A DNA stretch of 64,000 bases, taken from positions 3,968,001-4,032,000 of the forward strand of contig NC_015138.1 in assembly GCF_000176855.2 (NCBI RefSeq), read 5' to 3'. The notes beneath the pieces were generated by a model that had not been told where the DNA came from, did not search any database, and saw only the letters and a program-made list of their open reading frames with translations. This document shows, one piece after another, positions 28,140 through 37,272 of the stretch. This DNA comes from Paracidovorax avenae ATCC 19860. GTDB lineage: Bacteria > Pseudomonadota > Gammaproteobacteria > Burkholderiales > Burkholderiaceae_C. A program made the translations under genes and the position numbers. Numbering within the stretch: position 1 is the first letter of the stretch; each line of letters starts with the position of its first letter.

Positions 28140-28189
28140 TTCCTGCCCGCTGACAGAAGGCGGCCCCTGGCGGGCCACCTTCGCTGGCC

Positions 28190-28228
28190 ACGGCCCACCG
28201 CTTGCGAGCGCGTGGGCCGTTGCTTTTT
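28190..28228 (+). terminator. Intrinsic terminator after rplY
   Basis: ACGGCCCAC and GTGGGCCGT form the base of a long GC-rich stem (28190-28220), followed by TGCTTTTT. It ends the prs/rplY transcript before pth. Confidence 0.75.
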
Positions 28229-28267
28229 GAAGTGCCTGCCGGCGCTCCCCGGATAATCGCGCGCACC

Positions 28268-28909
28268 ATGATCAAACTGTTTGTGGGCCTGGGCAACCCC
28301 GGGCCGGATTACGACGCCACGCGGCACAACGCGGGCTTCTGGTGGATCGACGGGCTGGCCCGCGACCTGAAGGTGCACCTCGTGCCCGAGCGGGCCTACC
28401 ACGGACTGGTCGCACGGGCGAACGTGAACGGGCAGAGCGTGTGGCTGCTGCAGCCGCAGACCTTCATGAACCTCTCGGGCAAGTCGGTGGCCGCGCTGGC
28501 CCGCTTCTTCAAGATACAGCCGCAGGAAATCCTGGTGGCGCACGATGAGCTGGACATCGTTCCGGGACAGGCCAAGCTCAAGCGCGGCGGCAGCCACGCC
28601 GGGCACAACGGCCTGCGCGACATCCACGCCCAGCTGGGCTCGCCGGACTACTGGCGCCTGCGCATCGGGATCGGGCATCCGGGCGTAAAGGCCGAGGTGG
28701 CGAACTGGGTGCTCAAGAAGCCGTCGCCCGACCACCGCACGCTGATCGAGGACAGCATTGCCCATTCGCTGAAAGCCGCGCCCGCCATGCTGGCCGGCGA
28801 CATGGACAAGGCCACGCTGCTGGTGCACACGACCAAACCGCCGCGGCCGAAGCCCCCGCGGCCGGCTGCGGCGCCGGGGGACGCGCCGGCAGCTCCCGGC
28901 AACCAGTAG
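28268..28909 (+). CDS. pth: Peptidyl-tRNA hydrolase
   Basis: The 213-residue enzyme recycles peptidyl-tRNA released by stalled ribosomes. Catalytic elements are Asn in [15 protein letters not shown], the His in TRHNAGF and the Asp in [18 protein letters not shown] completes the active site. ATG 28268 is the family start ([10 protein letters not shown]). The C-terminus carries an extra Pro/Ala-rich tail of about 25 residues ([13 protein letters not shown]), longer than in E. coli Pth and common in Comamonadaceae. Confidence 0.95.
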   Translation: MIKLFVGLGNPGPDYDATRHNAGFWWIDGLARDLKVHLVPERAYHGLVARANVNGQSVWLLQPQTFMNLSGKSVAALARFFKIQPQEILVAHDELDIVPGQAKLKRGGSHAGHNGLRDIHAQLGSPDYWRLRIGIGHPGVKAEVANWVLKKPSPDHRTLIEDSIAHSLKAAPAMLAGDMDKATLLVHTTKPPRPKPPRPAAAPGDAPAAPGNQ

Positions 28910-28942
28910 GCGGATTCGCCCCGCGGTGCACGGCCCCGCGCT

Positions 28943-29386
<444 letters not shown>

Positions 29387-29415
29387 TCACGCCCACGCCC
29401 ACGACCGCCGCCTCC

Positions 29416-30378
29416 ATGGGACCGTTCTTGCTCAAGCGCCTGCTCACGTTCGCCGCCACGCTCGCCGGGGCATCGGTGGTCGTGTTCCTGGTGCTGGAGA
29501 TCCTGCCCGGCAATGCCGCGCAGGTGATGATGGGCCCCGACGCGTCACCCGAGGCGGTGGCGGCCCTGGCCGCCCGGCTGGGGCTGGACCAGCCCGCGCC
29601 GCTGCGCTACGTGCAGTGGATCGGTGGCCTGCTGTCGGGCGACATGGGAACCAGCCAGGCCTACGGCACGCCCGTGCGCGACCTGGTCCTGGAACGGCTG
29701 GCACTCACGGTGCCGCTGGCGGTGATGGCGATGGCGATCACGACCGTGCTCGCGCTGCTGGCAGGGGTGTACGCGGCATCCCGGCATCGCCGCTGGGGCG
29801 ACGTGGGGGTGATGGGGCTGGCGCAGATCGGCATCGCGATCCCCAATTTCTGGTTCGCGATCCTGTTGATCCTGCTGTTCTCGGTGAAGCTGCAGTGGTT
29901 CTCGGCGGGAGGATTTCCCGGCTGGACGGAGGCATCGGGCGGTGGCCCGTTCGCGGCGCTGCAGGCGCTGCTACTGCCCGCCGTGTCGCTGGCGGTGGTG
30001 CAGGCAGCCATCCTCGCGCGCATCACGCGCTCTGCGGTGCTGGAGGTGCTGCGCGAGGATTTCGTGCGTACGGCCCGGGCCAAGGGCATGTCGCGGCGTT
30101 CGGCGCTCTGGGGCCACGTGTTGCGCAACGCGATGATTCCCGTGGTCACCGTCATGGGACTGCAGTTCGCGAACCTGCTGGCCGGCACGATCGTGGTGGA
30201 AAACGTCTTCTACCTGCCGGGGCTGGGCCGGCTGATCTTCCAGTCGATCGCGAACCGCGACCTGGTCGTGGTGCGCAACTGCGTGATGCTGCTGGCAGCC
30301 ATGGTGATCGTGGTGAACTTCGCCGTGGACCTGCTCTACGCGGCCATCGATCCCCGCGTGAAAGCGAGCGGACTCTGA
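29416..30378 (+). CDS. Peptide/nickel-type ABC transporter permease (DppB-like)
   Basis: The 320-residue inner-membrane protein has six predicted transmembrane segments, an N-terminal DppB signature (LLKRLLTFAATLAGASVVVF...LEILPGN) and the cytoplasmic EAA loop (FVRTARAKGMSRRSALWGH). It pairs with the next gene to form the translocation pore of a family-5 importer for oligopeptides, nickel or glutathione-like solutes; the substrate cannot be read from the permease. It is the first gene of a tightly coupled run with TGATG junctions. Confidence 0.88.
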   Translation: MGPFLLKRLLTFAATLAGASVVVFLVLEILPGNAAQVMMGPDASPEAVAALAARLGLDQPAPLRYVQWIGGLLSGDMGTSQAYGTPVRDLVLERLALTVPLAVMAMAITTVLALLAGVYAASRHRRWGDVGVMGLAQIGIAIPNFWFAILLILLFSVKLQWFSAGGFPGWTEASGGGPFAALQALLLPAVSLAVVQAAILARITRSAVLEVLREDFVRTARAKGMSRRSALWGHVLRNAMIPVVTVMGLQFANLLAGTIVVENVFYLPGLGRLIFQSIANRDLVVVRNCVMLLAAMVIVVNFAVDLLYAAIDPRVKASGL

Positions 30379-31265
30379 TGCGCCCGCCGATCCACGCCCC
30401 CGGGCCCGCCGCCACCCGCCCCGCCACGGCGGCGGACGGGCTGCGTCGCGCCCTGCGGCATCCCAGCTTCGCCATCGGGGCTGCGCTGACGCTGCTGATG
30501 GCGCTGGCGGCGGGGCTGTCCTTCGCGTGGACGCCCGGGTCGCCCAACGACATGGACATGGGAGCGACCCTCCTGCCGCCCGGAGCCGCACACTGGCTGG
30601 GCACGGACGCGTATGGGCGCGATGTGGCATCGCTGCTGCTCGTGGGGGCGCGCAATTCGATCCTGGTGGGTGTGATCGCGGTGGGCATCGGGCTCACGGC
30701 CGGCACGGCGCTGGGGCTGCTGGCCGCGGCCCGGCGGGGCTGGGTGGAAGAGGCGGTGATGCGCCTGGCGGATTTCACGTTCGCGTTTCCCGCCATCCTC
30801 TCGGCCATCATGCTGACCGCCGTCTGGGGTGCCGGCGTGGTGAATTCGATCATCGCCATCGGCATCTTCAACATCCCGACCTTCGCACGCGTGGCGCGCG
30901 CCTCGGCCAAGGCCGTCTGGGCGCGGGAATACGTGCTGGCGGCGCGCGCGTGCGGCAAGGGCCCGTGGCGCATCACGCTGGAGCACGTGCTGCCCAACAT
31001 CGCCGCCGTGTTGACCGTGCAGGCGACGATCCAGTTCGCGCTGGCGATCCTGGCCGAAGCCGCCCTGTCCTACCTGGGCCTGGGCACGCAGCCGCCGCAG
31101 CCTTCCTGGGGCCGGATGCTGAGCGAGGCGCAGACGCTGATGTACCAGGCGCCCCTGCTGGCCGTGTGGCCCGGGCTGGCGATCGCGCTGGCGGTGCTGG
31201 GATTGAACCTGCTGGGCGACGGGCTGCGCGACCTGCTCGATCCACGCCTGGCGCGCCGCCGCTGA
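30378..31265 (+). CDS. Peptide/nickel-type ABC transporter permease (DppC-like)
   Basis: This 295-residue partner permease has the DppC N-terminal region with LGTDAYGRDVASLLLVGARNS, five to six membrane spans and an EAA loop (EYVLAARACGKGPWRITLEH). Its ATG shares one base with the stop codon of the upstream permease. It would form the heterodimeric channel with the preceding product and contact the two ATPases encoded next. Confidence 0.88.
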   Translation: MRPPIHAPGPAATRPATAADGLRRALRHPSFAIGAALTLLMALAAGLSFAWTPGSPNDMDMGATLLPPGAAHWLGTDAYGRDVASLLLVGARNSILVGVIAVGIGLTAGTALGLLAAARRGWVEEAVMRLADFTFAFPAILSAIMLTAVWGAGVVNSIIAIGIFNIPTFARVARASAKAVWAREYVLAARACGKGPWRITLEHVLPNIAAVLTVQATIQFALAILAEAALSYLGLGTQPPQPSWGRMLSEAQTLMYQAPLLAVWPGLAIALAVLGLNLLGDGLRDLLDPRLARRR

Positions 31266-31282
31266 GCGAAGAAGGACCGCCA

Positions 31283-32353
31283 GTGACTTCCGGGACGTTC
31301 CTCCCCTCCTCCCATGTTCCCGCTCCGGGCACTCTGCTCGAGGTGCGCGGCCTCCAGGTGGACCTGCCCACCCGCCACGGCATGGCGCGGGCGGTGCGCG
31401 GGGTGGATTTCACGCTCGCACGCGGCGGCACGCTCGGCCTGGTGGGCGAGTCGGGCTGCGGGAAGTCGCTCACCGCGATGGCGCTCATGGGCCTGCTGCC
31501 CGAAGGCGCCCAGGCCACGGGCCGTGTGCGCTTCGATGGCCAGGAATTGCTGGACATGCCCGAGTCCGAACTGGCGCGCCTGCGCGGACGGCGCATCGCG
31601 ATGGTGTTCCAGGAGCCGATGACGGCGCTCAACCCCGTGCACACCATCGGCGCGCAGGTGGCCGAGCCGCTGCGACGGCACCTCGGCCTGGCGCGGGCCG
31701 AGGCGCGCATGCAGGCGGTGGCATTGCTGGACCGCGTGGGTATTCCGCGGGCAGCGCAGCGCTTCGACGCCTATCCGCATGAATTCTCGGGCGGGCAGCG
31801 CCAGCGCATCACCATCGCGATGGCGCTGGCCTGCGGGCCGGACGTGCTGATCGCCGACGAACCGACGACCGCGCTGGATGCCACCGTGCAGCGCCAGATC
31901 CTGGAGCTGATCGCGGGGCTCGTGGCCGAGCGGGGCATGGCGCTGGTGCTGATCTCGCACGATCTGGGCGTGGTCGCGCAGAACGTGGACCGGGTGCTGG
32001 TGATGTACGGCGGCAGCGTGGTCGAGGACGGCCCGACGCGCGAGGTGTTCGCGCACCGTGCCCATCCCTACACGCATGGGCTGTTCGCCGCGCGGCCGCG
32101 CTGGGCGGACGAGGCCGGAAGAGGAAATGGAAGCGGCCGGGCGCGGCTGCCGACCATTCCCGGCACGGTGCCGGAGATCGGCGCGCTGCCACCGGGCTGC
32201 CCATTCGCGGGCCGCTGCGCCTTCACGGTGCCGGACTGCGACGCCGGCTTGCCGGAGCCGGTGGCCGTAGGGCCGGCGCACCATGCGCGCTGCATCCGGC
32301 TGGAAGCCGTGAAGGCAGCACAGGCAGCACAGACGGCGGAGGCAGGGCGGTGA
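31283..32353 (+). CDS. ABC transporter ATP-binding protein (DppD-like)
   Basis: The 356-residue ATPase contains Walker A GESGCGKS, Q-loop FQEPMTALNP, signature SGGQRQRITIAMAL and Walker B VLIADEPTTALD, then the C-terminal oligopeptide-transporter extension with the Cys-containing GCPFAGRCAF motif. The GTG at 31283 has AAGGA upstream. Its TGA overlaps the GTG of the next ATPase (GTGA), showing translational coupling. Confidence 0.9.
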   Translation: MTSGTFLPSSHVPAPGTLLEVRGLQVDLPTRHGMARAVRGVDFTLARGGTLGLVGESGCGKSLTAMALMGLLPEGAQATGRVRFDGQELLDMPESELARLRGRRIAMVFQEPMTALNPVHTIGAQVAEPLRRHLGLARAEARMQAVALLDRVGIPRAAQRFDAYPHEFSGGQRQRITIAMALACGPDVLIADEPTTALDATVQRQILELIAGLVAERGMALVLISHDLGVVAQNVDRVLVMYGGSVVEDGPTREVFAHRAHPYTHGLFAARPRWADEAGRGNGSGRARLPTIPGTVPEIGALPPGCPFAGRCAFTVPDCDAGLPEPVAVGPAHHARCIRLEAVKAAQAAQTAEAGR

Positions 32354-33204
32354 GCGGGCAACACACCCAGGGCCGCGCTGCGGCAGAGGCGGACGGCATG
32401 CCGGCACCGCTGCTGGAAGTGCGCGGCCTGGTGCGCGACTACCCGCTGCCGCGCGAGCGCCTGTGGACGCCGGCGCCCCGCTTCCGGGCACTGGACGGCG
32501 TGGATTTCACGCTGGCGCCCGGCCGCAGCCTGGGCGTGGTGGGCGAATCGGGTTCGGGCAAATCCACGCTGGCACGGCTCGTGATGGCGCTGGACACGCC
32601 GACCGCGGGCCAGGTGCGGCTGCGGGGACGCGATCTGCACGCACTCGGCGCGGCGGACCTGCGCTCAGCACGGCGCGACGTGCAGATGGTGTTCCAGGAC
32701 CCGTATGGCTCGCTGGATCCGCGCATGACCGTGGAGCGCATCGTGGCCGAACCGCTGGCCGCGCTGGAAGGCCTGCCCCGCCCGCAGCAGCGCGAGCGCG
32801 TGGCCGAAGTGCTCGCCCAGGTGGGCCTGCGCCCGGCCGACGCGGGCAAGTATCCGCACGAGTTTTCCGGGGGCCAGCGCCAGCGCATCGCGATCGCGCG
32901 GGCCATCGTCACCCGCCCGGCCCTGGTCGTGGCCGACGAGCCGGTGAGCGCGCTCGACGTCTCGGTGCAGGCCCAGGTGCTGAACCTGCTGCAGGACCTG
33001 CAGGAGCATGCCGGACTTTCCTTGCTGCTCATCAGCCACGACCTGGCCGTGGTGCGCCATCTGTGCGACGAGGTCGTGGTGCTCAGGGAAGGCCGCATCG
33101 TGGAGCGCGGGAGCCCCGAAGTGCTGTTCAGGTCCCCTGTGCATCCCTACACCCGCGAACTGGTGGCAGCCGTTCCTCGGGTGCTTCCCGCCCATGGCCG
33201 TTAG
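32350..33204 (+). CDS. ABC transporter ATP-binding protein (DppF-like)
   Basis: The 284-residue second ATPase has Walker A GESGSGKSTLARL, Q-loop FQDPYGSLDP, signature SGGQRQRIAIARAI, Walker B VVADEPVSALD and H-loop LISHDL. It lacks the long C-terminal Cys motif of its partner. A perfect nine-base inverted repeat (ATGGCCGTT/AACGGCCAT, 33194-33214) covers its stop codon and may end or attenuate the transcript before the hipBA-like genes. Confidence 0.9.
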   Translation: MSGQHTQGRAAAEADGMPAPLLEVRGLVRDYPLPRERLWTPAPRFRALDGVDFTLAPGRSLGVVGESGSGKSTLARLVMALDTPTAGQVRLRGRDLHALGAADLRSARRDVQMVFQDPYGSLDPRMTVERIVAEPLAALEGLPRPQQRERVAEVLAQVGLRPADAGKYPHEFSGGQRQRIAIARAIVTRPALVVADEPVSALDVSVQAQVLNLLQDLQEHAGLSLLLISHDLAVVRHLCDEVVVLREGRIVERGSPEVLFRSPVHPYTRELVAAVPRVLPAHGR

Positions 33205-33220
33205 AAACGGCCATCTCATG

Positions 33221-33283
33221 CTTCCATGGATAATTAATTCATAGATTTACGTTTTCATGGCATCCGGATAACATCTATGAATG
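33221..33283 (+). promoter_or_regulatory. Promoter/operator region of the hipBA-like module
   Basis: This AT-rich stretch breaks the surrounding GC-rich pattern. It contains two related elements, GGATAATTAATTCATAGA (33228-33245) and GGATAACATCTATGAATG (33266-33283), which share GGATAA and a TATGAAT/ATTCATA core in opposite orientation. HipB-type antitoxins bind TATCC/GGATA operators, so these are likely autoregulatory sites. Confidence 0.45.
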
Positions 33284-33754
33284 CCTCGCCAGAACACCCG
33301 TCCTGCCGACTATCCCCAGGCCGTACTGCAACAGATCGGCCAGCTCGCCGAAAATATTGCCACCGCCCGCAAGCGGCGCGGTGAAACGCAGGCGCAGTGG
33401 GCCAGGAAGCTGGGGGTATCGCAGCCCACCATGGCGCGCATCGAGCGCGGAGATCCTTCCGTGGCCATGGCCTCCTATGTGATGTGCCTGTGGCTGATCA
33501 ACCAGGCGCAGGGGCTCGCGGACCTGGCCGCCCCCGCGCATGACCGGGCGGCGCTGGAACGGGAGGTGGCCCGGGCACGCTCGCGCGGCCCCGCGTCGCG
33601 GCCCCGCGACGGCAGGGAACCCGCCAGGCTTCGGGTACCGCGAGCCTCCGGGCCGCTTCCGGCATTCGGCGTGTCCGAGCCGGGCCCTGATGCTGCCAGC
33701 CAGGCGGCCGGGCTGGCGGCGCTGCTGCATCCCACGAAGCTCCCACGCGAATGA
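33281..33754 (+). CDS. HipB-like XRE antitoxin
   Basis: The 157-residue protein has an XRE helix-turn-helix at about residues 20-75 (IATARKRRGETQAQWARKLGVSQ then TMARIERGDPS) and a long Arg/Pro-rich, probably disordered tail. It overlaps the HipA-like kinase gene by four bases (ATGA), the normal antitoxin-first order, and would neutralise the kinase and repress the operon. The tail is longer than in E. coli HipB (88 residues). Confidence 0.82.
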   Translation: MPRQNTRPADYPQAVLQQIGQLAENIATARKRRGETQAQWARKLGVSQPTMARIERGDPSVAMASYVMCLWLINQAQGLADLAAPAHDRAALEREVARARSRGPASRPRDGREPARLRVPRASGPLPAFGVSEPGPDAASQAAGLAALLHPTKLPRE

Positions 33755-35013
33755 CCGACAACGGCCCTGTCCACCCGCGCACCTACGTTCCGCAGGATGA
33801 ACTGCACCTGTGGGCCCTGGTGAACCCCGACTACCCGGTGAAGGTCGGCACGCTGCGGCTGTCGGAACTGGTGCCGGATTGCGCCACTTTCTCGTACGAC
33901 GAGGGCTGGTGGCATTTCCCGCTGAGCGAGGACCTGCCCATCATGCCGGGCCCTCCATTCACGGCGACGGAGAAAGGCAGCGCACCGGGCGCCATCGACG
34001 ATGCCCGGCCGGACCGCTGGGGCGAGCGCATCATCCGCCATATCGACCGACCGGCGCGCCTGTCGATCCTGGAGATGCTGCTGTTCGCGGGCGACGACCG
34101 GTTCGGGGCGCTGGGGGTGTCTGTGTCGGCCCGGCAGTATGTGCCGCGCACACTGGGCCCTTATCCGCAGTTGCGGGACCTGGGGATGCTGAGCGCGGCC
34201 ATCGACGAGGCGCAGACCCAGGCCCCGGTCACGGAGGCCATGCGGCGTCTTCTGCAGCCCGGGGTCACACTGGGCGGTGCGCGGCCCAAGGCCCTGCTGC
34301 ACACCGCTGAAGGACCATGCTTGGTCAAGTTCAGCGAACTGGACGACACGGTGGACACGCCCCTGGTCGAGCACGCCACCATGACCCTGGCCGCGATGGC
34401 CGGCATCGACGTGGCACAGACGGGCGTGCTGCCCGTCCCGCCGCGCCACGGCAAGGCCCGCCACGCATTGACGATCCAGCGCTTCGACCGGCTCGGCCGC
34501 CACCGCATGCATTGCATCTCGGCGCGGACGGCACTGCGCGCGGCAGGGCTGGACGAGAGTTACGGGGCCCTGGCCACCGTCCTGCTGCGGCTCGGCCATC
34601 CGGATACACAGGCCGCTCAGCGGGAGGAGCTGTTCAGGCGCATGGTGTTCAACATCCTCATGGACAACACTGACGACCACGAACGCAATCACAGCCTGCG
34701 CCTGGACTTCGACGGCTATTACGCACTCTCGCCCGCCTACGACGTGGTGCCGACGTTGCAGAACCTGGGCTACCAGGCCATGTCGGTGGGCACGGCCGGC
34801 GCCGAATCGAGCCTCGACAACGCCATGACGGAACTGAGCGAATTCGGCATCCGCGCGCCGAGGGCCTTGGAACTGGTACAGCAGGTGGCGCGCACGGTCG
34901 ATGGATGGAAGGCCCACTTCGCCCGCAAGGGGGTGTGCAACGCCGACCTGGACGTGCTGCAGGCCAGCATCGACCGGGACGCCCTGCGGCGGCAAAGGCA
35001 GGCATTTCTCTGA
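33751..35013 (+). CDS. HipA-family toxin kinase
   Basis: The 420-residue protein matches the HipA serine/threonine kinase family. The catalytic loop is NILMDNTDDHERNHSL (Asp and Asn in the D-x4-N arrangement) and the metal-binding Asp is in ALSPAYDVVP. The N-terminal couple_hipA-like subdomain is present (VNPDYPVKVGTLRLSELVP). HipA of E. coli phosphorylates GltX and induces persistence; the substrate here is unknown. It is coded with its HipB-like partner inside what would otherwise be an uninterrupted ABC transporter operon. Confidence 0.85.
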   Translation: MTDNGPVHPRTYVPQDELHLWALVNPDYPVKVGTLRLSELVPDCATFSYDEGWWHFPLSEDLPIMPGPPFTATEKGSAPGAIDDARPDRWGERIIRHIDRPARLSILEMLLFAGDDRFGALGVSVSARQYVPRTLGPYPQLRDLGMLSAAIDEAQTQAPVTEAMRRLLQPGVTLGGARPKALLHTAEGPCLVKFSELDDTVDTPLVEHATMTLAAMAGIDVAQTGVLPVPPRHGKARHALTIQRFDRLGRHRMHCISARTALRAAGLDESYGALATVLLRLGHPDTQAAQREELFRRMVFNILMDNTDDHERNHSLRLDFDGYYALSPAYDVVPTLQNLGYQAMSVGTAGAESSLDNAMTELSEFGIRAPRALELVQQVARTVDGWKAHFARKGVCNADLDVLQASIDRDALRRQRQAFL

Positions 35014-35102
35014 GCCGCACGGCCTGGTGATGCAGGCCGGCGGGGCGGAATGCGCCGCGTGGTGTACAAACACACCCGGACCGACCGGAGACACCAACGC
35101 CC

Positions 35103-36590
35103 ATGCCCATCGACCGACGCACCCTCCTCGCCGCAGCGGCCGCTTCGCCGCTGGCACTGCCGCTGCCTGCCCTGGCCCAGCCCCGCAAGGACACCGTCGT
35201 GCTGGCGATGACGCTGGAACCGCCGGGCCTGGATCCGACATCCGGTGCGGCGTCGGCCATCGGCGAGATCACGCTCTACAACGTGTTCGAAACGCTGACC
35301 CGCATCAACCCCGACGGCAGCACCTCCCCGCTGCTGGCGGAACGGTGGGATATCTCCCCGGACCTGAAGACCATCACGTTCCACCTGCGCCAGGGCGTGA
35401 AATTCCACAATGGCGTTCCGTTCAATGCCGCGGCGGTGAAGTATTCCTTCGACCGCGCGTCCGGCGAGAGAAGCACCAACAAGGACAAGCGCACCTTCGC
35501 GAACCTCGCCACGCAGGTGGTGGACGAGCACACGGTGACCGTCATCGGCAAGGAGATCGATCCCGACCTGCTGTTCCTGCTCGGCCAGGCCACGGCCGCG
35601 ATCGTGGAGCCCACGAGTGCGGAGGGCAACGGCGTGCGGCCGGTGGGCACGGGGCCCTATCAGTTCACGGCCTGGAGCCAGGGAGCGTCCGTCACGCTGT
35701 CCGCATGGGACGGCTACCGCACGCCGGGCACGGCGAAGATCCGCCGTGCGGTGTTCCGCTTCATCTCCGATCCTGCCGCCCAGGTGGCGGCCCTGATGGC
35801 GGGCGACGTGGATGCGTTCCCGCGCGTGGCGCCCCGCAGCGTGCCCCAGTTCAAGGCCAACCCGCGCTTCCAGGTGATCGTGAGCGGCTCGCGCGCCAAG
35901 ACCATCCTCGCGATCAACAACCAGCGCAAGCCGCTGGACGACGTGCGCGTGCGCCGGGCCATCGCGGCGGCCATCGACCGCAAGGCGGTGATCCAGGGCG
36001 GCGCGGACGGGCTGGGCGTTCCCATCGGCAGCCATTACGTGCCGGGCGCATTCGGCTACGTGGACACCACGGGAATCAACCCCTACGACCCCGACAAGGC
36101 CCGCCGGCTGCTGGCAGAGGCCGGGGTGAAGACGCCGCTCGAGCTCACGATGACACTGCCCCCCACGCCCTATGCGCGCCAGGGCGGGGAAGTGATCGCG
36201 GCGCAGCTGGCCAAGGTGGGCATCGTGGCGAAGCCGCGGAACGTGGAATGGGCGCAGTGGCTGAGCGGCACCTATGCCAACAAGAACTACGACCTCACGC
36301 TGATTTCCCACGTGGAGCCCTTCGACCTGGGCAATTTCGCCAAGCCCGACTACTACTGGGGATACCGTTCGCCGCGGTTCGACGCGCTCTACGAGCAGAT
36401 CAGGAACACAGCCCAGCCCGCCGACCGGGCCCGGCTGCTGGGCGATGCGCAGCGGTTGCTGGCGGAGGACTGCGTGCACGCCTTCCTCTACCAGGCGCAA
36501 TGGGCCACGGTGGCGAACCGCAACCTGCGCGGCCTGTGGAAGGACATGCCCATCTTCGCCAACGACCTGTCGGCGCTGTCGTGGGCGTGA
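35103..36590 (+). CDS. ABC transporter solute-binding protein, family 5
   Basis: The 495-residue periplasmic protein has a signal peptide with RR (DRRTLLAAAAASPLALPLPALA) and the family-5 core (LEPPGLDPTSG, LLAERWDISPDLKTITFHLRQ over about residues 78-98, GVKFHNGVPFNA). It binds the substrate of the importer encoded by 29416-33204: peptides, nickel complexes or similar. The 1.8-kb hipBA-like module separates it from the rest of the transporter, so it may now have its own promoter in 35014-35102. Confidence 0.9.
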   Translation: MPIDRRTLLAAAAASPLALPLPALAQPRKDTVVLAMTLEPPGLDPTSGAASAIGEITLYNVFETLTRINPDGSTSPLLAERWDISPDLKTITFHLRQGVKFHNGVPFNAAAVKYSFDRASGERSTNKDKRTFANLATQVVDEHTVTVIGKEIDPDLLFLLGQATAAIVEPTSAEGNGVRPVGTGPYQFTAWSQGASVTLSAWDGYRTPGTAKIRRAVFRFISDPAAQVAALMAGDVDAFPRVAPRSVPQFKANPRFQVIVSGSRAKTILAINNQRKPLDDVRVRRAIAAAIDRKAVIQGGADGLGVPIGSHYVPGAFGYVDTTGINPYDPDKARRLLAEAGVKTPLELTMTLPPTPYARQGGEVIAAQLAKVGIVAKPRNVEWAQWLSGTYANKNYDLTLISHVEPFDLGNFAKPDYYWGYRSPRFDALYEQIRNTAQPADRARLLGDAQRLLAEDCVHAFLYQAQWATVANRNLRGLWKDMPIFANDLSALSWA

Positions 36591-36633
36591 CCCTTTTTTT
36601 CCGACCCCACCTTCCCCTGGATACCACCACCGA

Positions 36634-37239
36634 ATGGATACCCTGATCATGGCGGCCTTCATCGCCGCCGGCGTGCACATGCTGAACCTGCGGCAGCAGC
36701 GCCGCCGCATCGGCCTGCTCGCCCGCCACCTGGCGAACTACCAGATCGAAAAGCTCATGGAGAACCTGCTGGAGGGCTATCTGCGGGCGCTCGGCGAGAA
36801 GGAAGAAGCGCGGCGCGACCAGATCTGGCAGTTGCTGCGCACCACGGAGCAGCAACTGGCGGAGCAGTTCCAGCGCTTCGCGGCGGAGTTTTCGCAGATA
36901 CCGCCGGAGAAGACGCGCGTGAGCCGCATTCCGGTGGCCCTGCCCTTCGCGCTGCAGCTGTTTCCCGCGGCATCGTTCGACCTGCGGCAGGTGTTCGTCG
37001 TCCATGCGCAGGGCATCGCGCGCGGCGTACGCAACGATGCCGGCCTCACGCAGCGCGACAAAGCCTTCACGCTGACGGCGGAACTGCTGCTGATGCAGCA
37101 CACCTGCCACTGGTTCTGCAAGTCGAAGACGGTAGCCTCGGCGCGCATGGTGGCCCGCCACCGCACGCCGCACCAGCAGCTGGTGGAATCGGTATCGCCG
37201 GAAACGCGGCGGGCCTACCTGGCGCTGGTGGAGGCCTGA
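36634..37239 (+). CDS. Hypothetical protein with N-terminal membrane segment and coiled coil
   Basis: The 201-residue protein starts with a hydrophobic stretch (MDTLIMAAFIAAGVHML) followed by a Gln/Glu/Arg-rich helix that probably forms a coiled coil (residues about 20-85), then a more globular region with HTCHWFCKSK. I do not recognise a family. It is on the same strand 43 bases after the solute-binding protein gene and could be cotranscribed, though nothing ties it to transport. Confidence 0.6.
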   Translation: MDTLIMAAFIAAGVHMLNLRQQRRRIGLLARHLANYQIEKLMENLLEGYLRALGEKEEARRDQIWQLLRTTEQQLAEQFQRFAAEFSQIPPEKTRVSRIPVALPFALQLFPAASFDLRQVFVVHAQGIARGVRNDAGLTQRDKAFTLTAELLLMQHTCHWFCKSKTVASARMVARHRTPHQQLVESVSPETRRAYLALVEA

Positions 37240-37272
37240 GCGGCCGGTCGCGGGCCTGCGCCTGCCGCCGCG

